Assembly (NCBI GenBank): GCA_922989275.2
Contig: OV277866.1
Span: forward strand, 38,457,246 to 38,521,245
DNA from: Gari tellinella
Taxonomy: Eukaryota > Mollusca > Bivalvia > Cardiida > Psammobiidae
Length of the DNA: 64,000 nt
Reading direction: 5' to 3'
Shown here one piece after another: positions 12,089-24,416 of this stretch (its first letter is position 1; every line of letters starts with the position of its first letter). The translations under genes and the position numbers were made by a program. The notes under the pieces were generated by a model. That model saw only the letters and a list, made by a program, of their open reading frames with translations, did not search any database and was not told the DNA's origin.

Positions 12089-12850
12089 CCTTACCTTGAA
12101 ATTGAACAAAGACACGTTGTTGCACCATGCAGAATGAGATGACTTTCTCAATCAGAGCTGTTATTCCCACTCAGATTAAAATAAACTGTCTACATGTACA
12201 GGAGTGTTTGTTACTTGCGTTTTGTATAGTTTAAATGAGAAAAATAACTTATTACCTAGCACAGTTTCAGCGTGAAAAACAATATCAAGGCAAACACGAA
12301 CTCATAGACATGATATTGCTTGATAACAAGGACTAATTAACTTCCAATTATGTCTAAAGATCATAGTGTTAATTCCACATTCAATTTATAAAGTCAAATA
12401 CTGTGGTATTGAGACAAACGGTGCGTTTTTAAAATTAGAGGGCATTGTATTGGTTAACTGTCACAAAGAGGTTACCTCCTCTTATCTTGAGCCTTGTCAC
12501 AAACTGATAAATATCAAGCACACGCTTTCAACTTATCAACAAGGTTTTGTTTTGAAATCTAAGGTGCAATATACAATTAAATTTTGCATGTAAGAACATA
12601 TTCAAATTTGCTGTTTGATAAGTACAAATTTATCGTTTGCATGCTCGAGCTGAAGTTTCCATGCTTCCTTCAACGAATTGCAGTAAAGCATGCACATTAA
12701 AAGATATGTGTTCAGCTGTAGCCCTCTATTATGCACAATTCATTATTTATGCAAGGCGGACATATATTCTTGAAAACTTAAACCAAAACTGAATTTTTCA
12801 AAAAGTGATCATCCTGTTAAAATATTCGTTTCACATCCTTTGAATATCGT
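12089..12850. other. No feature recognised
   Basis: AT-rich; nothing supported. Confidence 0.4.
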
Positions 12851-12854
12851 TATT

Positions 12855-13030
12855 ACATGCACTGCCATATGGTCGTCTGCTTTATTTTTCTCCTTAGATT
12901 AAGGTTACTAATTTAGAACTCTTACTTATTAAACTTTAAAACGAGTCCGACAGTTTAAATTCTGACCTAACGTCATGTTATGCGGGGTCTGATCAGGAGC
13001 CGAACTGTTTTGCGTCAGCGGCAGTAAAAT
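12855..13030. mobile_element. MITE family G copy, degraded
   Basis: Left part ATTACATGCACTGCCATATG, right part CAGCGGCAGTAAAATTATT, with a GTTATGCGGGGTCTGATCAG half-core at about 12975-12998. The TTAA flanks have decayed. Confidence 0.55.
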
Positions 13031-13328
13031 TATTTATTGTTCTGACTCTAATAAATTGTCAATATGTCCAAAATTATGTAATCTTCTTCATTTAATTGTA
13101 TTGAGCTAGCATTTCGAACAACAATCGACCATTTATTATTTTGCTACGCATTGCACAATTTTTAAACACTTCGAAGCTATTTAGAGCAGTCCGAAGTTAA
13201 TAAATACCAAATTTTGTGGTTAGAATGACCCAAAGGCAAATACAAACTAATAATTTCATGGCGCACGAAGCTTGCAACCCATTATTGACTGTAATTATCC
13301 GGAAATTATTAAATTATTATGATGGAGT

Positions 13329-13686
13329 TGACAGTGATCCCTCTCTACAACAACACCAAATGGGAGACAAAGATTTGTGTGTTGATCGGAGGGAGTTATT
13401 ATAGAAAGGGAAATTTGCTTACATTTGCAATCAGCTAGAATCCAGATCAGACGCCGCTAGACGCGGCGTCTGATCTAGATTAAAGCTGTTTGTCATTCGT
13501 CATTATGTTTTCTTCTTTAAAAATGTCCAACATGTAGCTTAGGGAAAACAGCAAAGTACATTTTTAATCAGACGATATTGCAGCCGTGAAAAGGTTGGAC
13601 ATCATTTTTGTTGGGTTTTGTTTTTTTTTGGGGGGGGGGGGGGGGGGGGCAGCGACAGAGGATCGTTGGTGGAAGGGAGCACTGTA
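13329..13686 (+). mobile_element. MITE family B copy 4, full length with a G20 run
   Basis: Starts ACAGTGATCCCTCTCTACAA and ends GGAAGGGAGCACTGTA. The hairpin core at 13442-13480 reads GATCAGACGCCGC...GCGGCGTCTGATC. A run of 20 G (13630-13649) lies in the right third and is absent from other family B copies in the window. Non-coding. Confidence 0.85.
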
Positions 13687-13937
13687 CTACGATTGAATAT
13701 ATAAGCATAAACCGTTCATACACCTATATGAATGTACTGGGTATTTTCCCTTGCAAAAACAAAAAGTTAAACTGTTTGAAAACAAAATATCTTACTTTTT
13801 AGTTAAAATAAATACTATCTAAATTTAATAAAGTCACGGGAATGTTATTTGACAGCTATAAATCATTTGTTTAAAACACTACAGGATTCTCATTCGCATG
13901 GTCTAAACTCGGTATCTGAAGGGCGCGCACAATGAAA

Positions 13938-14146
13938 TACAGTAGAACCTCTCTATTACGACCACTAAAATGTGTCAAATATTAGTCGTTTAAGACAGGC
14001 GACTGCGTAAAGCAACGTGAAAGTGAAACAGAAAGCTCCTACAGCAGCTTTCTGTTTCACTTTCACATTGCTTTAAGCTGTCACCTGTCTTTTATATAGA
14101 CAATTAGCCTTCTTTTTAGTGGTCGTAGTAGAGAGGTTCTACTGTA
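13938..14146. mobile_element. MITE family A copy 4
   Basis: Nearly perfect foldback of about 209 bp: TACAGTAGAACCTCTCTATT ... GTAGAGAGGTTCTACTGTA, TA-flanked. Core arms CGTAAAGCAACGTGAAAGTG and CACTTTCACATTGCTTTAAG meet at GCTCCTACAGCAGC. One of the best-preserved A copies. Confidence 0.85.
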
Positions 14147-14691
14147 CGAGTTGCAATTTTTCATTTTGAAAATAATGAGTTATAATGAAAAAAAGTGTAT
14201 CCTAAAATGGCAGTGCCTTTAACAATTGAGAAGACATTATTTATTTATCATTGAAGGCATTTGTACTAATACATAATTTTATTACCTGGCAATGAGCAGG
14301 CTCCAAATTGTTTGTTTGCCAGTAAAAAGCACTCAACAACATTTTAAAAAAGCATCGCTATTACAGCGGAGAGGCTGCAAGTTGAAAGAGTAAAGTGTTT
14401 TCTCCAGTGTAAATATTATACACGTATGTTTCATGTGTATGTAAAAAGTTACCAGAAAGTACACATAAATCTGCAGTGCATCTTTGTTATTCTAAGTTTG
14501 TAAACCATTTCGAGTCGCTTATGAAATATGTCGTTAGCAACAAATTTGAGTTATCTGCAAGTCCTTCAACAAATTACCATCAAAGTGTCAAACAATTGGA
14601 TCATGATGAGACAACAACTTACATGGTGTATCATTTTGATCTGCCCTAGTTTCAACAGTCTCCATACATACGTTTATATCATGCAGCATGC
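14147..14691. other. Unassigned; possible G-type relic
   Basis: At about 14285-14330 ATTACCTGGCAATGAGCAGG and GTTTGCCAGTAAAAAG look like decayed ends of a TTAA-type MITE. Nothing else is supported. Confidence 0.35.
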
Positions 14692-15008
14692 TACTATTCC
14701 TTCTCTACAACAACACCCAATGGGATCAAATAGTGTTTGTATTGTTCGGAGGGAGTTGTTTTAGGGAGGCTAATTGGTTTACATATGCAAATAGCTTAAA
14801 TCCAAATCAGACGCCGCGTATCGCGGCGTCTCGTCTGAATTTCAAACTGTTTGTCACTCGTCATTATGGTTTTTTTTCTGTCAAAATGTCCAATATTTGA
14901 ATTTGAAAAAAACAGTAGACGAAAATTTCAAGCAGACGATATCAAAGCTGTGAAAAGTTTTTCGTTTGGGGAACAGTGATAAGCACGTCGTATGAAGGGA
15001 GCACTGTA
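14692..15008 (+). mobile_element. MITE family B copy 5
   Basis: Starts TACTATTCCTTCTCTACAAC and ends AAGGGAGCACTGTA. The core at about 14806-14840 is CAGACGCCGCG...CGCGGCGTCT. The 3' part GACGATATCAAAGC matches the other B copies. Confidence 0.8.
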
Positions 15009-15274
15009 TACACAGTTGGAAGGCTAAAGGGCCAAAGTGGATTTATCATTGATTTTATCTTAGCCGTATTATATTGACTTCATATGTCACAGGAAGATGC
15101 TAAAATGCCAGACAGTAATTGCTGAAGTAATTAAATGTCTGAAACTGATCAACAAGTGTCATCCATGTCTGTATGGAAAATCGAAGAGGGCAAAGGTACA
15201 TGCCAAATGTACAGCGTGGTGTGCAGGGGATTACCTTATCACAACATGGAAATAAAGCTTACACTAAACTTCTG

Positions 15275-16286
15275 ACAAGAGGCCCATGCGGGCCTAAATA
15301 TCGCTCACCTGGAAAAACCAACACAAGGGTCACATGACCCCTGGGGTGGGATCATTTTTTTCATGCTGATGAACGTAAAAATTAAGTGTTCTGTCAAATA
15401 TTGTGTACATGGATGGTTTCAGACAGAAAGACTTTTCATTGGAAAAAAAAAAGTTTAGCTAATGTGACCCAGATATGCAACAGACCCGAACCATTTCAGC
15501 AATATTGATATCTAAAAGTGTCACTATGCTAAATATCAAAGCTCTGATCATAATAGTTTCAGAGAAGAAGATTTCACTATATAACTCTATGTAAAACTGC
15601 GACCCCTAGGGCATTGGCAGTTTAGACCCATGGGGGATAATTTGAACAGTATTGATAGAGGACCTGTAGATGATGCTTTAGGCCAAATATCCAAGCTCAG
15701 GGTACTGTGGTTTCAGACAGGAAGATTTTTTTTTAAGTTTTCATTAAAAAATATATTTTAAGCTCCTGTGACCTAGATATGCAACAGACCGGAACCACAT
15801 TAACACTATTGGTTAAGGGCTTCTATAAATGTCACCATGCCAAATATCAAAGCTCTGGCCATATTAGTTTCAGAGAAAAATATGTTCAAAGATTTCACTA
15901 TTATAACTCTATGTAAAATTACGACCCCTGGGGCGAGGTAATTTTTTACCCCAGGGACATAATTTGAACAATCTTGATAGAGGTTTTGTGCCCAATATCT
16001 AAGCTCAGGGTACTGTGGTTTCAGACAAGAAGATTTTTTAAGTTTTCATTCAAAAAAACTATTTTTAGCTCCTGTGACCTAGGTATGCAACGGACTGGAA
16101 ATGTTTGAACAACTTTGAAAGAGGATTATATAAGGATCATTCCTGCCTAGTTTAGTAAAAATCTATCCAGTATTTTCGGAGGAGATGTCGTTTAAAGAAA
16201 TTGTTGACGACGAACGAACGAACGAACAACGGACACGGGACGATCAAAATAGCGCACCTTGGCACTACGTGCCAGGTGAGTTAAAA
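15275..16286 (+). repeat. I-type array element, complete
   Basis: Opens CAAGAGGCCCATGCGGGCCT followed by TATCGCTCACCTGG, and closes GCACTACGTGCCAGGTGAG-TTAAAAA after an (ACGA)n tract at about 16206-16225. Between them are about three tandem units; the landmark AGCT(CCTGTGACC) occurs at 15457, 15761 and 16067, giving a period near 305 bp. Both ends carry small hairpins. No protein is encoded. The terminal organisation resembles non-autonomous rolling-circle (Helentron-associated) repeats of bivalves, but that is a hypothesis. Confidence 0.75.
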
Positions 16287-16447
16287 ACGACGAAACCCTT
16301 CCCCCTAGCAGATAAAATAATTCACAATTTCCGGAAAAGGGTCGGGTAGCAGGCATTCCAATTAATGTGTACAAAGTGCAGTCGGGTAATTGGCAGCCTT
16401 ATGTTTGGCAGGATAAAAAAAGAAGTTCCTTTAGGCATTAAGCAGCA

Positions 16448-16460
16448 CCCCCCCCCCCCC
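16448..16460. repeat. C13 homopolymer
   Basis: Thirteen consecutive C, likely length-variable. Confidence 0.9.
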
Positions 16461-16589
16461 ATGTTTTTATACATCGCGATCAAAAGACTAAATGTTTGAG
16501 ACCGAGACATGTGTTCGATCTTCAAATACTTCAAATTTAAAAGGTAAACCTGTATCAGTACCGTGATTACAAGTAGTTGCTTTATGAAG

Positions 16590-16795
16590 TACAGTAAAGC
16601 TTCACTGTTATGACCACACTAAAAGAAGATTTATATTGCATGCAATACAGGTAAGAGCTTAAATATTGTTAACGTAAAACAGAAAGCGCCTAAGGAGCTT
16701 CTGTTGTACGTTCACCTTGCTTTAAGTAGTCACCTTCATTAAAATACCTGCTAATTAATACACTCTAGTGGTCGTAATATAGAGGTATTTCTGTA
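16590..16795. mobile_element. MITE family A copy 5
   Basis: Starts TACAGTAAAGCTTCACTGTT and ends GTAATATAGAGGTATTTCTG-TA. Core arms AACGTAAAACAGAAAGCGCC and GGAGCTTCTGTTGTACGTTC are present, followed by ACCTTGCTTTAAG. Moderately diverged. Confidence 0.8.
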
Positions 16796-19409
16796 TTGAA
16801 ATATCGACAGGCGTGTGTATATTGTCTTAGGTTACCGTCAATATGCTACAGCTGCTTGGCCGCAGCACGATAGTCCCACTGGGATGCATGTTTTATAAAT
16901 AGTAAATTAGTTATACATCAAACCTGACAAACAAACTCCATCCAGCAATTGTAGAACAGTAATGATATATTATATGTCATTTTAAAAGGACGTTTCTAGA
17001 TGATATTTCAAATAATTGGAATATATTCAGTCAATAAACTTTTGTTTGTAAATATATGATAGAAATCGCCTGGGGTGGAAATGGTTTTAGTGTTTCAATA
17101 TATCCCCGAGGTGCATTTCAAGTCACTTTGTGCAAAAACTTTACGGACCATATATGCAAGAATTTAAACTTATTAGTTCTGTAGTCACATATAAAAAGTT
17201 ATAGTCTACTTTTAGCCCGAGTTCATTACACCCCCCCCCCCCCCCTGATCATTAAATCATTCTGCCTACACGTTTTAGCACTGTTAACATATGACGCGTA
17301 GACAGTCGCGGTGCCGGCTCAGATATTTATAGTGAATCAGACCTTTTGATAATCCTGTGGATCAAAATCTCACAAATATTGCAGGAAAAACTTGTTTAGA
17401 TTCGCTTATCGGTTTGGAAATTATATGGATGTTCACTCAAACTTATTAATATTGGTAAGGTAAAGTATGGCAAAGTTAAAGACTTTTCCTCAGTCCATTG
17501 AGGGACCACAAGCCCATTGTTCTGGAGGTGTCAATGTAACTGTAAAGCATGTGCAACACAATCTCAGTTAACCCGGTGAGGTCCAGATCATACTCATGCT
17601 CTAGTGATTTTCAATGGTTTTTTCTAACCAAACTATCAAATATAAAGGTCCGGTCTCACATAAGACGATTCAATGGTTCAATATGCACAAGACTCATGTT
17701 TTTTGCAAGGAAATTGACAGTAAATAATCTGGCAAGGCGTTATGACCAAAAGATGGTCAGGAGATGTCTTTAAGAGCTCACCACATTATACTAAAATATT
17801 TTGTTTCTGATCTTTATTACATGTATCAGCATTTACGCGTATTTATAAATACATGCAGAAACGTATATTGAATATCAATATCTTTAGCTTTATAAATATC
17901 AATTTGGCAATGCGTTCATTTTGATTACACTAAAAGGTACCGTTTAAAATCGGATATACGTATTAAACTAGTTAGCCTCATTAGGACTTCAGAGCACAAG
18001 CCATTTAAGTGATATTTGAAGTAGAAAAGGTCAACTAAATTGACGACGGTAACAGTTTCATTTGTCTAGACATCCAGCCAAATTGATTCAGAAAAGTTTC
18101 TTATCAATCAAATTCGGATGCTGAAGGTCATACAGGTTCCCATACAATCCTCGTATATGTAGTAACGTTTGCAACATAGCACAGGAAAATGGAAGTGTAT
18201 TTGACACTTAATCCTAAGGCCAGAACTGAATATACACTATAAGCATTAAGGTTAAACAATGAAAACATGTTACAACAAGACTGAAGCTGTGTCAAATTTA
18301 TTTCAAACATTTCATTATAATTTATAATATTGAAAAACCTCTTTAACGTCGTTTGCATCATAACATTATTAATCTTAGAAATCTTAAAAGTGTTTCAGTG
18401 CAATAGCAAGAATAGGCGATGTATTTGTTTACGAGATCGATCTTTCTTGTACAAATGTATATTTCGCAAATATCCTTAATTGTTGCGCAGATATACTTGT
18501 ATCGGGCGTGAAAGTGTTTACATTTCATATATTTCACCATGTTAAATTTCAGAACTGATACCAAATCAATCAGGGTAAACAGTCTTAAATACATCAATTT
18601 CTAAATTCAATATCTTCAAAGATATTCGGAGTCTTGTTTATACGGCTATATACAGTTATTCTTATATATAATATATATTTGTACTATTTACTTAAGTAGC
18701 ACCGGCATAGCTATGCAGTGTCGGTTGATAAACTACACTGCAGTAAAACCTTAAAGATATTTGAGCATTATGATAGTACTTAATGCATTGAAATTCCACG
18801 TGATTAACAACCCGCTCGTACGTCTTTAAATTGTCTGAAAAACACAGATTTGCTTGTATGCAGTTCGCTTTGATAGCGTCTGTGATTGATAGAAATATTA
18901 AGCATTAATTATCAAACAATCTATAGTCACTGTGGTAATATGTGTAAGCAGACATTAAGTTTCAAATGTGTTAAAACTATGTTTGTAACTCATTTTTGTC
19001 TGGATATTGCAATGAAATCGCCCTATGTGCTTGTTGGGAGACGTCATTAAAAATATACAAAGCTGATCAAAAGTACACACAGTGTTTGTCCACAAGTAAA
19101 TCATGCAATATAGAAAAGCAAATAGTTAAGAACATTGATGAGATGCCGCCTAAGCATCTACACTGATCGCTTATGTCTACATTAGTTGACTTAAGATGTT
19201 AATTGGCTAAGTCATGTATATGTGCTGCCTGTTTACTCATTGAGAACGTGCTGAATATGTAAAATATGTGTTATAAATAAATGGATATTGTGACATTTTC
19301 TTATTGATGGCGATCGAGAGGAAGATGTTTTAACTTTTATTTCAATCCAAATATGAATAATCAAGGTAACAGTAAAATGCAGTTTTGTAGTAGAAAGAGG
19401 CACACCGTT
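16796..19409. other. Mostly unassigned, with a C15 run
   Basis: No gene or element ends are recognised across this stretch. A C15 homopolymer lies at 17231-17245. Short frames at 17549-17773, 18128-18361 and 18358-18597 have no recognisable domain and are not called. Confidence 0.4.
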
Positions 19410-19883
19410 TTAACTCACTATACCCTGAAACTTCCAATTGACAATTCCGGTTTGCGATAAAGGCTGGTCCTTTTTAGACTATTTAGGGTTGCTTTTTGTA
19501 ATAAATTGTAAAATGACAAAATGCAGGGGGCCCTCTGATCAGGGACTTCACTTTTTGCATAGGACAAGTGTACTCTTCACATGTACGCATTTGTTTAACC
19601 CTTTCCCTCATAGCCTGTTTATAGTTTAGAAGACAGGTGACCACTTAAAGCAGGTTGAAAGTAAAGCAGAATGTGCCTTAAGGCACATTCTGCTTCATTT
19701 TCAGCCTGTTTTAAGCTAAAATCTGCTAGGCTATATAAAATATTTGTAATGGTAATTGTTCATGAGGGTATAAACTGGAACTATTTTCTTCAGCGGATGA
19801 ATAAAATGAATGTGCTAAAATTCGCTTCTATAAGGGAAAGGGTTAAGGACGCATATATGCGTCACTAGGGCTCAATGAGTTAG
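19410..19883. mobile_element. MITE family E copy 2, interrupted by family F
   Basis: Outer ends TTAACTCACTATACCCTGAA and TCACTAGGGCTCAATGAGTT match family E copy 1 (4608). It shares the TTCACATGTAC and GACGCATATATGCG segments, but these are separated here by a 252-bp family F element at 19595-19846. Removing the insert leaves about 226 bp, close to the 251 bp of copy 1. Confidence 0.8.
19595..19846. mobile_element. MITE family F copy 1, nested in E (TTAA target)
   Basis: Starts TTAACCCTTTCCCTCATAGC and ends TATAAGGGAAAGGGTTAA. TTAA is present on both sides and once only in the inferred empty site. The core at about 19645-19715 is CTTAAAGCAGGTTGAAAGTA ... CAGCCTGTTTTAAG, closing at GCCTTAAGGC. 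piggyBac-like by target and CCC end. Non-coding. Confidence 0.85.
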
Positions 19884-20703
19884 ATATCAAAATAGAGTTA
19901 TTCACACAAAAGAGCTAATAGATAGTAAAGTCAAACAATATTCGCAATCATTACTTTTGGAGTAAAAATATTGCATTTTGGTAAAATATTTCTTTTGAGC
20001 AACACTGAAATACATAGCTAACTAAACTATATTCGAATGATTGAAGTCATTGAATATTTGCTCGAGCTAAATCGTAAAGAAAACTGACATCGCTATTTTC
20101 ACAAGTCCAGGATAGACGGCTCATATGCATTTGCAGCACGCAACTTGTTTTCACCTGATGGAAATATGTGTTGGTCACTGGAAGTATTGACCTCAGACGT
20201 AATAATTATCCGAATGTCTGTATTGTTATGCCTTCAGACATTAACATGTCTCCCGAGGACAGTCAGCTGGAGATAACACTTGGAAATGATCATATCATAA
20301 TAGTGCATCTGAATAAAAGGCATACACATTTTAGATGTGGGAATATAAAACACAAATATGCTCGAATGTTCGTTTACCTGCAAGAGACCCGTTTCCATAT
20401 TTCACATAGAAAAATATCATAGTCTGCTCGGCTTAGGTGGACAGCTGTTGGTGTTTAATCATGGATAGATACGCATTTGTAAAGTCAAAAAGTACACAGA
20501 ATTGTAATTCAATGAATTGTTTTGCATTGTCAATGTTTCTACTTCAAGCGTATTCAATAAAGTTCAAATCATTTTATTTTAATTTTTCAAAACTAACTTT
20601 ATTTAAGCTTGACTTCTTTGTTGTCTACTGACCATCAGACTAAATGTAAAGCGCTGTTGTCATGTATATTTAATTATGAAGTAATTTCACCAATATATTA
20701 TAT
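19884..20703. other. No feature recognised
   Basis: Two short frames (20168-20422, 20437-20631) lack recognisable domains. Nothing else supported. Confidence 0.4.
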
Positions 20704-21068
20704 TACAGCGCTCCCTCTTTACAACAACATCCAATGGGAGACAAAACGTGTGTGCGTTGTTCGGAGTGACTCGTGATAGGCAGGGAAAATGACTTACATT
20801 TGCAAACAGCTCAAATCCAGATCAGACACCGCATTACGCGGCGTCTGATCTGGATTCAAGCTGTTTGTCACTCGTCATTATAATTCTTCTATCAAAATGT
20901 CGACTTATCTGTAACTTTGAGAGATAAATGCAGACGACAATTTTGAGCAGACGATATTGCAGCAGTTAAAGCGTTAGACATAAGTGTCCTGTTTAGGGAA
21001 CTGCGACAAGGGTCGTAGTTAGGAGGGAGTCGCTATTTGGAGCGCCGTTGTAGGGAGGGAACACTGTA
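20704..21068 (+). mobile_element. MITE family B copy 6, full length
   Basis: Starts TACAGCGCTCCCTCTTTACA and ends GTAGGGAGGGAACACTGTA, 365 bp. The core at about 20818-20856 reads GATCAGACACCGC ... GCGGCGTCTGATC flanked by AAATCCA and TGGATTC. The downstream half has GCAGACGATATTGCAGC, conserved in this family. Confidence 0.85.
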
Positions 21069-21696
21069 ATATTATCAATCTATTACATTATTACCTGTGT
21101 AAGGTGAACATTGGGATGGTTTCCCTAGACACTCAATCCTATGACAGATTCAATTAAACTGATGTGGCAGAGCTAAAGGAAAGAACAAACATTTCAAATG
21201 CTAGGTCCCTAATGTCTCCATACGTTGGAACTATTCATTAAATAATTCTCTTTGACAAGAGTTTAATGTGTTGACACAACAGAGGAATGTCTGGTCCCAA
21301 GGTTATAAATAGAACTTGAGTTGTGTCTGACATAGCTCTCAAGCATTCGATTGACCATCTTTGAGCTTAAGACACAGTAGAGAAAATGATGGAGTCTATG
21401 TTATCATAGATGTTTGACCTAATTTCAAAAATCTTATTTTCATGTTAACATTTTAAATAAAACTTTGCATGAAATATTTCCACGAAATAAAAATTTGCCA
21501 AACACTTACCGATTAACGTTATAACAATAAACCTTTTAGTCACATTGTGTAAAAAGGTTTTGTGGCGAGCATATTTACATACACTGGTACGAATACTCGT
21601 TGTCCAACTCAGATGCTATTTGATAACAACTCATGTATGAATAATTATTTAACTATAGTATTTCATCAAACAGTGTGAAGAACCATACTCACTGTT
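21069..21696. other. No feature recognised
   Basis: Nothing supported. Confidence 0.4.
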
Positions 21697-21914
21697 TACT
21701 GTAAAACCGGTTTTATTCGTTAGAATATAATTTACGCGTTAACTCGCGAATGTGTTGCCCCGCGTCTCTGGTTTTGAAAATAGGTGACATCTTAAAGCAG
21801 ATTTCAGCCTGATGTAAGCTACCACCTTCTAGAAATATTGCATGATGTCGCGAATAAATACAAAATCGCATTAAACGAAATATTCATGACGCGAAAAATA
21901 CCAGTTTGACCGTA
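21697..21914. mobile_element. Inverted-repeat element P
   Basis: Starts TACTGTAAAACCGGTTTTAT and ends ATACCAGTTTGACCGTA, imperfect inverted repeats with inner TTCGCGAA-type segments. The middle (21780-21828) has AGGTGACATCTTAAAGCAG ... GTAAGCTACCACCT, a decayed version of the core found in families A and F. Confidence 0.65.
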
Positions 21915-22762
21915 TTCAATAATGTAAGCCATCATGGGGGTTTAGAATTGATCGTGACCTTGAATACACGAAACAATTCTAACCAGGGTCGAATCATTAT
22001 ATCCGGATTTTATGCTTCTTACTCAAGATAAGCCGTTATGCTAAATGTGTCAGTGACAGATATAACAATAGGGATTAAAGAACTGAAAAGGGAGTACTAC
22101 AATAACTGAATCAATTTTTCTACTTTACTTCAATATGACCAACCCAGTTGATGAACGTATAACGATTGCCTTCTAGTCTTGACTGAAAATTGGTTTTGTT
22201 GAAAAGCCTTGAATGACATCAAAGGCAGAACGCTGTTGACGGGAATTGTTTCACTTGTAAATGATAACACACAACTACCTTGTTTCACTTAAAAATGAAA
22301 ACATCCAACTACCTTGTTTCACTTGTAAATGAAAAATCATTATTGATCTCCTCTGAAATACATTTCACGTATTCAAATAGCTATTCACACGCTACGGGGG
22401 AACGTTTAGTAACCGTTGCCAAATAGTAGGACCCAGACGAGACGCCGATAGTATGTTGATGTGATCTTCTTGAAAATATTTATAAGTGAACGTTATTGTC
22501 GTTGTGGTAATGCCGTTTTAAATAAGATAATAACATTGCGTGTGAAAATGTAAGATAACCTGCTCGTTTGTTCTGTACACATTCACCTCCAAAGTTTATA
22601 TCTGTATGTGAATGGTGAATAATATATGGTTGTTCCCGTGCCTGTCCCGTGCTTGACGAACAGACACGGCATTATTTAATCAGAAATCGACGAACAATTC
22701 GGTGGTAGTTAGGTGAAACTGAACTACACAATATTTCTTCGTAAAAACCCCATTAACTCCAT
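21915..22762. other. Unassigned; short local repeat
   Basis: At 22247-22340 the segment TTGTTTCACTTGTAAATGA is repeated three times with small changes (about 22248, 22283, 22316). No gene recognised. Confidence 0.5.
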
Positions 22763-23098
22763 TACAGTGCATCCTCTCTACAACAACATTCAATGGGAGA
22801 CACAGACTGTGTGTTTTTGTTCGGAGAGAGGTGTTATAGCGAGGGAAATTGGCTTACATTTTCAAACATTGGGATCCAGTTCAGACGCCGAGTAAAGCGG
22901 CGCCTGATCTAGATTCAAACTGTATGTCATTCATCATTATGCTTTCTTCTGTCAAAATGACCATTATGTGGCTTTAAGTAAAACAGCAGATGGCAATTTT
23001 AAGCAGACGATATTGCAGTCGGGAAAATATTGAACATAATTGTTTTGTTTAGGGAACAGCGGTAATTGTGAGGGCCATTGTAGGGAATGAGTACTGTA
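22763..23098 (+). mobile_element. MITE family B copy 7
   Basis: Starts TACAGTGCATCCTCTCTACA and ends GTAGGGAATGAGTACTGTA. The core at about 22877-22914 is CAGACGCCGAG ... GCGGCGCCTGATC. TA on both sides. Confidence 0.82.
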
Positions 23099-23428
23099 TA
23101 TCCTATATTATCTGTTTTGAATACTTGTATGCTTTAAATTTATTAGCCATTTCCCCATAACTTGTGTACTGTCCTGAATATAGACGGTATGTTCCATACG
23201 CTTTAAACTATCGTTTGCTAGGATAAAAGACGAATACTTTATGCATAATCATTAAGGTCTTTATTTTTCGGGAAAAAACACACACATTAAAATCGTACAA
23301 GTGCAAATCTATTGGACAGTTCGTTAATTTTTTATTTACTTTTGATCTACTTGTTGTCTTCACTTAATGCAGAAAGTTTACAAATACTAGTGTATAGTCG
23401 TACTTCGCAGCATAGCAGTTGACATATC
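23099..23428. other. No feature recognised
   Basis: Nothing supported. Confidence 0.35.
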
Positions 23429-23644
23429 TTAACCCTTTTCCCTATAAAAGCGCCTTATAGGGTCTTAAATTTGTTCGTCATGAGCACATGCCAAAACAAA
23501 GTATATTACCTAGCAGATTACAGCCTAAAGCAAGCTGAAAGTAAAGAAGAATGCGCTTTAAGGCGCATTTTCCTTTACTTTAAATTTGCTTTAAGTGGTC
23601 TCTTGTCTTCCAACCTAGCAAAATGTTATAGGGTATAGGGTTAA
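23429..23644. mobile_element. MITE family F copy 2
   Basis: Starts TTAACCCTTTTCCCTATAAA and ends ATAGGGTATAGGGTTAA, with TTAA at both sides. The core has arms CTAAAGCAAGCTGAAAGTAA and TTTAAATTTGCTTTAAG meeting at GCTTTAAGGC. Confidence 0.82.
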
Positions 23645-24173
23645 ATGTAAAATAATGGCATACAATATCGAAATAGAACAGTTGATAACCGTGATGCTTT
23701 TCTAAACAAAATATACAACCGAGTGATAAATGGGACTTCAATTTGTATTAATAAACTTTTAAATAAATGTAATTAAATATAGACTATACTAAATTAAATT
23801 CAGTTGAACGCAAACAGGGATGTACCGATATTACTAGTTTCTTTCATAATTTATTTTTTCGAAAATGGATTCTGTATTATTTTTTATTCAATTAGTCGGT
23901 GTTGATAAAGTATTTTTAACCAATTAAAATGATGAATGGATACATTAGGATCTATTTTGCGATAAATAATTTCTTTAAACTATCGTAAACCTTATCACCA
24001 ATACTTTCATAGGTGCGTTTGGCAACTGTCAGATGCAAAAACGGCTTTTTTAGTCTTGGGGCGTAGTAGTTAAAAGTTAATTTCATTATTCAAACAAACA
24101 AAATTATTGATGTTGATATGTGTTCAGTAATGCAGTCGTCATGGGATTACAACCTAATTATTATGATATTATT
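23645..24173. other. No feature recognised
   Basis: Nothing supported. Confidence 0.35.
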
Positions 24174-24416
24174 ATAACCCATAACCCAATAAACACACCT
24201 TCTTACGGCTTTAATTTATACATTTACAAAAGACAATAATGCCATTTAATATAGTCATGAATATGCACCATATGGAATCTATTCTGTATTCTTAAGCTTA
24301 AAGCATGCTGAGAGTAAAGCAGAATTGGCATTTAGGCCCATTTTGCTTTACTTTCAACCTGCTTTACGTGGATACCTCTTTTCTTTAGTAATAAAAGCTA
24401 TGGGGTAATTGGTTAA
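24174..24416. mobile_element. MITE family F copy 3, inverted
   Basis: Left end ATAACCCATAACCCAATAAA and right end GCTATGGGGTAATTGGTTAA are family F termini in reverse order compared with 60512-60772. Core at about 24297-24369 with CTTAAAGCATGCTGAGAGTA. The left TTAA has mutated. Confidence 0.7.

Noticed and set aside
15275..16286. Possible tandem exons encoded in the I-type units
   Set aside because: Units contain stops in all frames and the similarity between units is nucleotide-level rather than codon-patterned.
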